Source: Pectinatus cerevisiiphilus
Lineage (GTDB): Bacteria > Bacillota > Negativicutes > Selenomonadales > Selenomonadaceae
Assembly: GCF_004341685.1 (NCBI RefSeq)
Contig: NZ_SMAA01000010.1
Location: 1-64,000, forward strand
Direction of reading: 5' to 3'
DNA: 64,000 nucleotides
The notes under the pieces are model-generated. The model saw nothing but the letters and a program-made list of their open reading frames with translations, searched no databases and was not told the DNA's origin. Of this stretch, positions 62,779 to 64,000 are shown one piece after another. Each line of letters begins with the position of its first letter. Within the stretch, counting starts at the first letter, position 1. Position numbers and translations under genes: made by a program.

Positions 62779-63739
62779 CTTTTACACCTCGAATTATTTT
62801 TTTATTGCATGTGGTTTGTCGTGCCAATTGATGGTGATTTCAGAGTTAACTTGTAAAAATGGTACTAAGCTTGAGAAATGAGGATAATTGTATGCTAAAT
62901 GCACCTAAATGATTTCACAAAATACTAATGGAATATTAAAAAAATTTTGGATTTTGCTCTCGATAGGTTTGTTTAGGCATAGAATACCCATCAAATGCCT
63001 CCCTTGCTTAATGGATTTTATAATTGGCTTGTTATAAACATATTGCTTAAAGTGAACAAATATTAATTATTGTTATCTGCAGATGGAATGTAATGTGTTC
63101 AAGCAGATGAAATCAATTGTTTGAATTCTTAGGAATTGTCATGAATTTGATGGATCACTATCAACTCGACACGCATGCACATACTCTTTTATTGCAATTC
63201 TTGTGCCAATAATTAATTACTTTCGTAAATGTGCTTAAATATCAACTTGCATTAGGGTTACATTGATTAATTATATAATTTTTTTTAAAATATTGTAGTC
63301 AATATTTTTTCAATATTGCATTTCATAAATTTCTATTATGAAACAATAAAAACACTACATAAAGTGAACTTTTTATTTACCGTTAGTTTTTTGCTAATAA
63401 GTATATTTTTAAGGTTACTTTTCCAGAAAGTAAATGTATAAATTTTAAATTTACTAATAAGCTTTTAAATTTATGGAGCGATTTAAATTTAAAAATGTCT
63501 TTTTTATTACGTATAATTTGCATATAGTTTAAAACTTAAGCGTTCTGCTGGTAGGTATTTCTTATTGTGTTATCTTGTAAATTTAAAAGTCTAAATAATA
63601 TCTTTACACTATTTACAGTTTCTTGCCTATTTACAGTCATTGCATAAAAAGATTGCACTAAAGAAAAACAGAATTTATAATATAAGATAGTTTTTTTATG
63701 GGCATTAAACTAAATTATATGATTATTGGAGTATTCACT
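62779..63739. other. long AT-rich intergenic region, no gene recognised
   Basis: 961 bp. I see no RNA gene, clear terminator or mobile element. Directly upstream of the lactonase on the minus strand, a 36-codon open stretch ends in TAA at about 62797 (its end reads INWHDKPHAIKK). It could be a remnant or chance. Promoters for the fucose operon (minus) and LCP gene (plus) should lie here. Confidence 0.6.
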
Positions 63740-64000
63740 ATGCATAAAAAGAAAAGAAAGTATTTACCAATAGTAATACTGTTGCTGGTCTTTCTGGTTG
63801 CAGCCGGGTGCGGCGCCATATTCGCCGGCTTTTTGGACGATGATAAAACAACTGAGGTCAATCAGGACAGCGGCATGCTGGATTCAGCAGATAAAGCCAC
63901 TGTTATGATTATGGGTGTCGATGCCAGGCATGACGACGTAGGCAGAAGTGATACACTAATGATCGCAACAATTGATCCGAAGAAAAATCAGGCTGCACTT
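63740..64000 (+). CDS. LytR-CpsA-Psr (LCP) family protein, 5' part
   Basis: First 87 codons; the gene runs off the window. A short Lys/Arg-rich cytosolic tail, one transmembrane helix (~9-32) and the beginning of the LCP domain: VMIMGVDARHDDVGRSDTLM (conserved Asp and Arg residues for pyrophosphate-lipid binding). LCP enzymes attach polymers to peptidoglycan outside the membrane. TTGGAG lies upstream of the ATG. Local GC is higher than the preceding gap. Confidence 0.9.
   Translation, partial: MHKKKRKYLPIVILLLVFLVAAGCGAIFAGFLDDDKTTEVNQDSGMLDSADKATVMIMGVDARHDDVGRSDTLMIATIDPKKNQAAL

Noticed and set aside
1-64000. CRISPR arrays, insertion sequences, prophage, rRNA
   Set aside because: No regularly spaced repeats, transposase, integrase, phage structural genes or rRNA sequence were recognised on either strand.

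Overview
The window looks like a chromosomal segment from a low-GC, anaerobic, outer-membrane-bearing Firmicute (class Negativicutes; genus not determinable from the sequence). The evidence is a mix of traits. Envelope features include a TonB-dependent receptor, an RND efflux pump with a lipoprotein adaptor, and twin-arginine and Sec signal peptides. Firmicute features include strong GGAGG ribosome sites, frequent TTG/GTG starts, a yybP-ykoY riboswitch, catabolic AlsS, TcyP and an LCP-family protein. A fermentative, metal-dependent lifestyle is suggested by an FeFe-hydrogenase-type protein, a nickel lactate racemase, old yellow enzyme, and a Co/Ni ECF transporter. No insertion sequence, phage, CRISPR array or rRNA was seen.

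Layout. 0.1-7.8 kb: H-cluster protein, then an M20 hydrolase with two membrane partners (DUF3100 family), larA, and a Tat-exported metallophosphoesterase. 7.8-11.7 kb: divergent HxlR/nitroreductase, an Isf-like flavoprotein, NamA and GpmA. 11.7-20.9 kb: CstA, a 2-hydroxyacid dehydrogenase, an OprC-like copper receptor behind a Fur box, the cystine carrier TcyP, fumarase and an XRE regulator. 21-26.5 kb: a large GGDEF/EAL protein with extra C-terminal sensory domains and a ClC antiporter. 27-32.5 kb: a GntR-controlled sugar-acid operon (dehydrogenase, DUF1537 kinase, class II aldolase, GntP permease). 32.6-39.3 kb: a transaldolase remnant, a Mn riboswitch plus TerC exporter, a secreted repeat protein and the RND pump. 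39.7-46.7 kb: MarR, an LDH-family enzyme, a HIBADH-family reductase, acetolactate synthase, an apparently orphan cobalamin riboswitch, thioredoxin, an amidohydrolase and a DUF2284 protein. 46.8-57 kb: tRNA-Gly, the ECF transporter CbiMQO, DUF2905, gyrA, a deacetylase, an amino-acid permease, an Ppx/GppA enzyme, a TSUP carrier and tRNA-Pro. 57-64 kb: a HAD phosphatase, lysA with a switch-like leader, a partial oxidative L-fucose pathway, and the start of an LCP gene.

How genes fit together. Several units converge on hydroxy-acid and pyruvate metabolism: LarA, LDH-family and D-2-hydroxyacid dehydrogenases, CstA and AlsS. Nickel/cobalt uptake (CbiMQO) could supply LarA and cobalamin.

The most unusual item is the cobalamin riboswitch at 44.4-44.5 kb. 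It has its own promoter and two downstream intrinsic terminators, but no recognisable gene follows it. It may gate a small or antisense RNA. Also notable are the sugar-acid operon (to my recollection the unfused counterpart of a plant three-domain fusion), the OprC-type CxxxM/HxM copper site under a Fur-like operator, and the lysA leader with mutually exclusive pairings around the ribosome site. All family calls come from reading motifs by eye; no searches or folding calculations were run.
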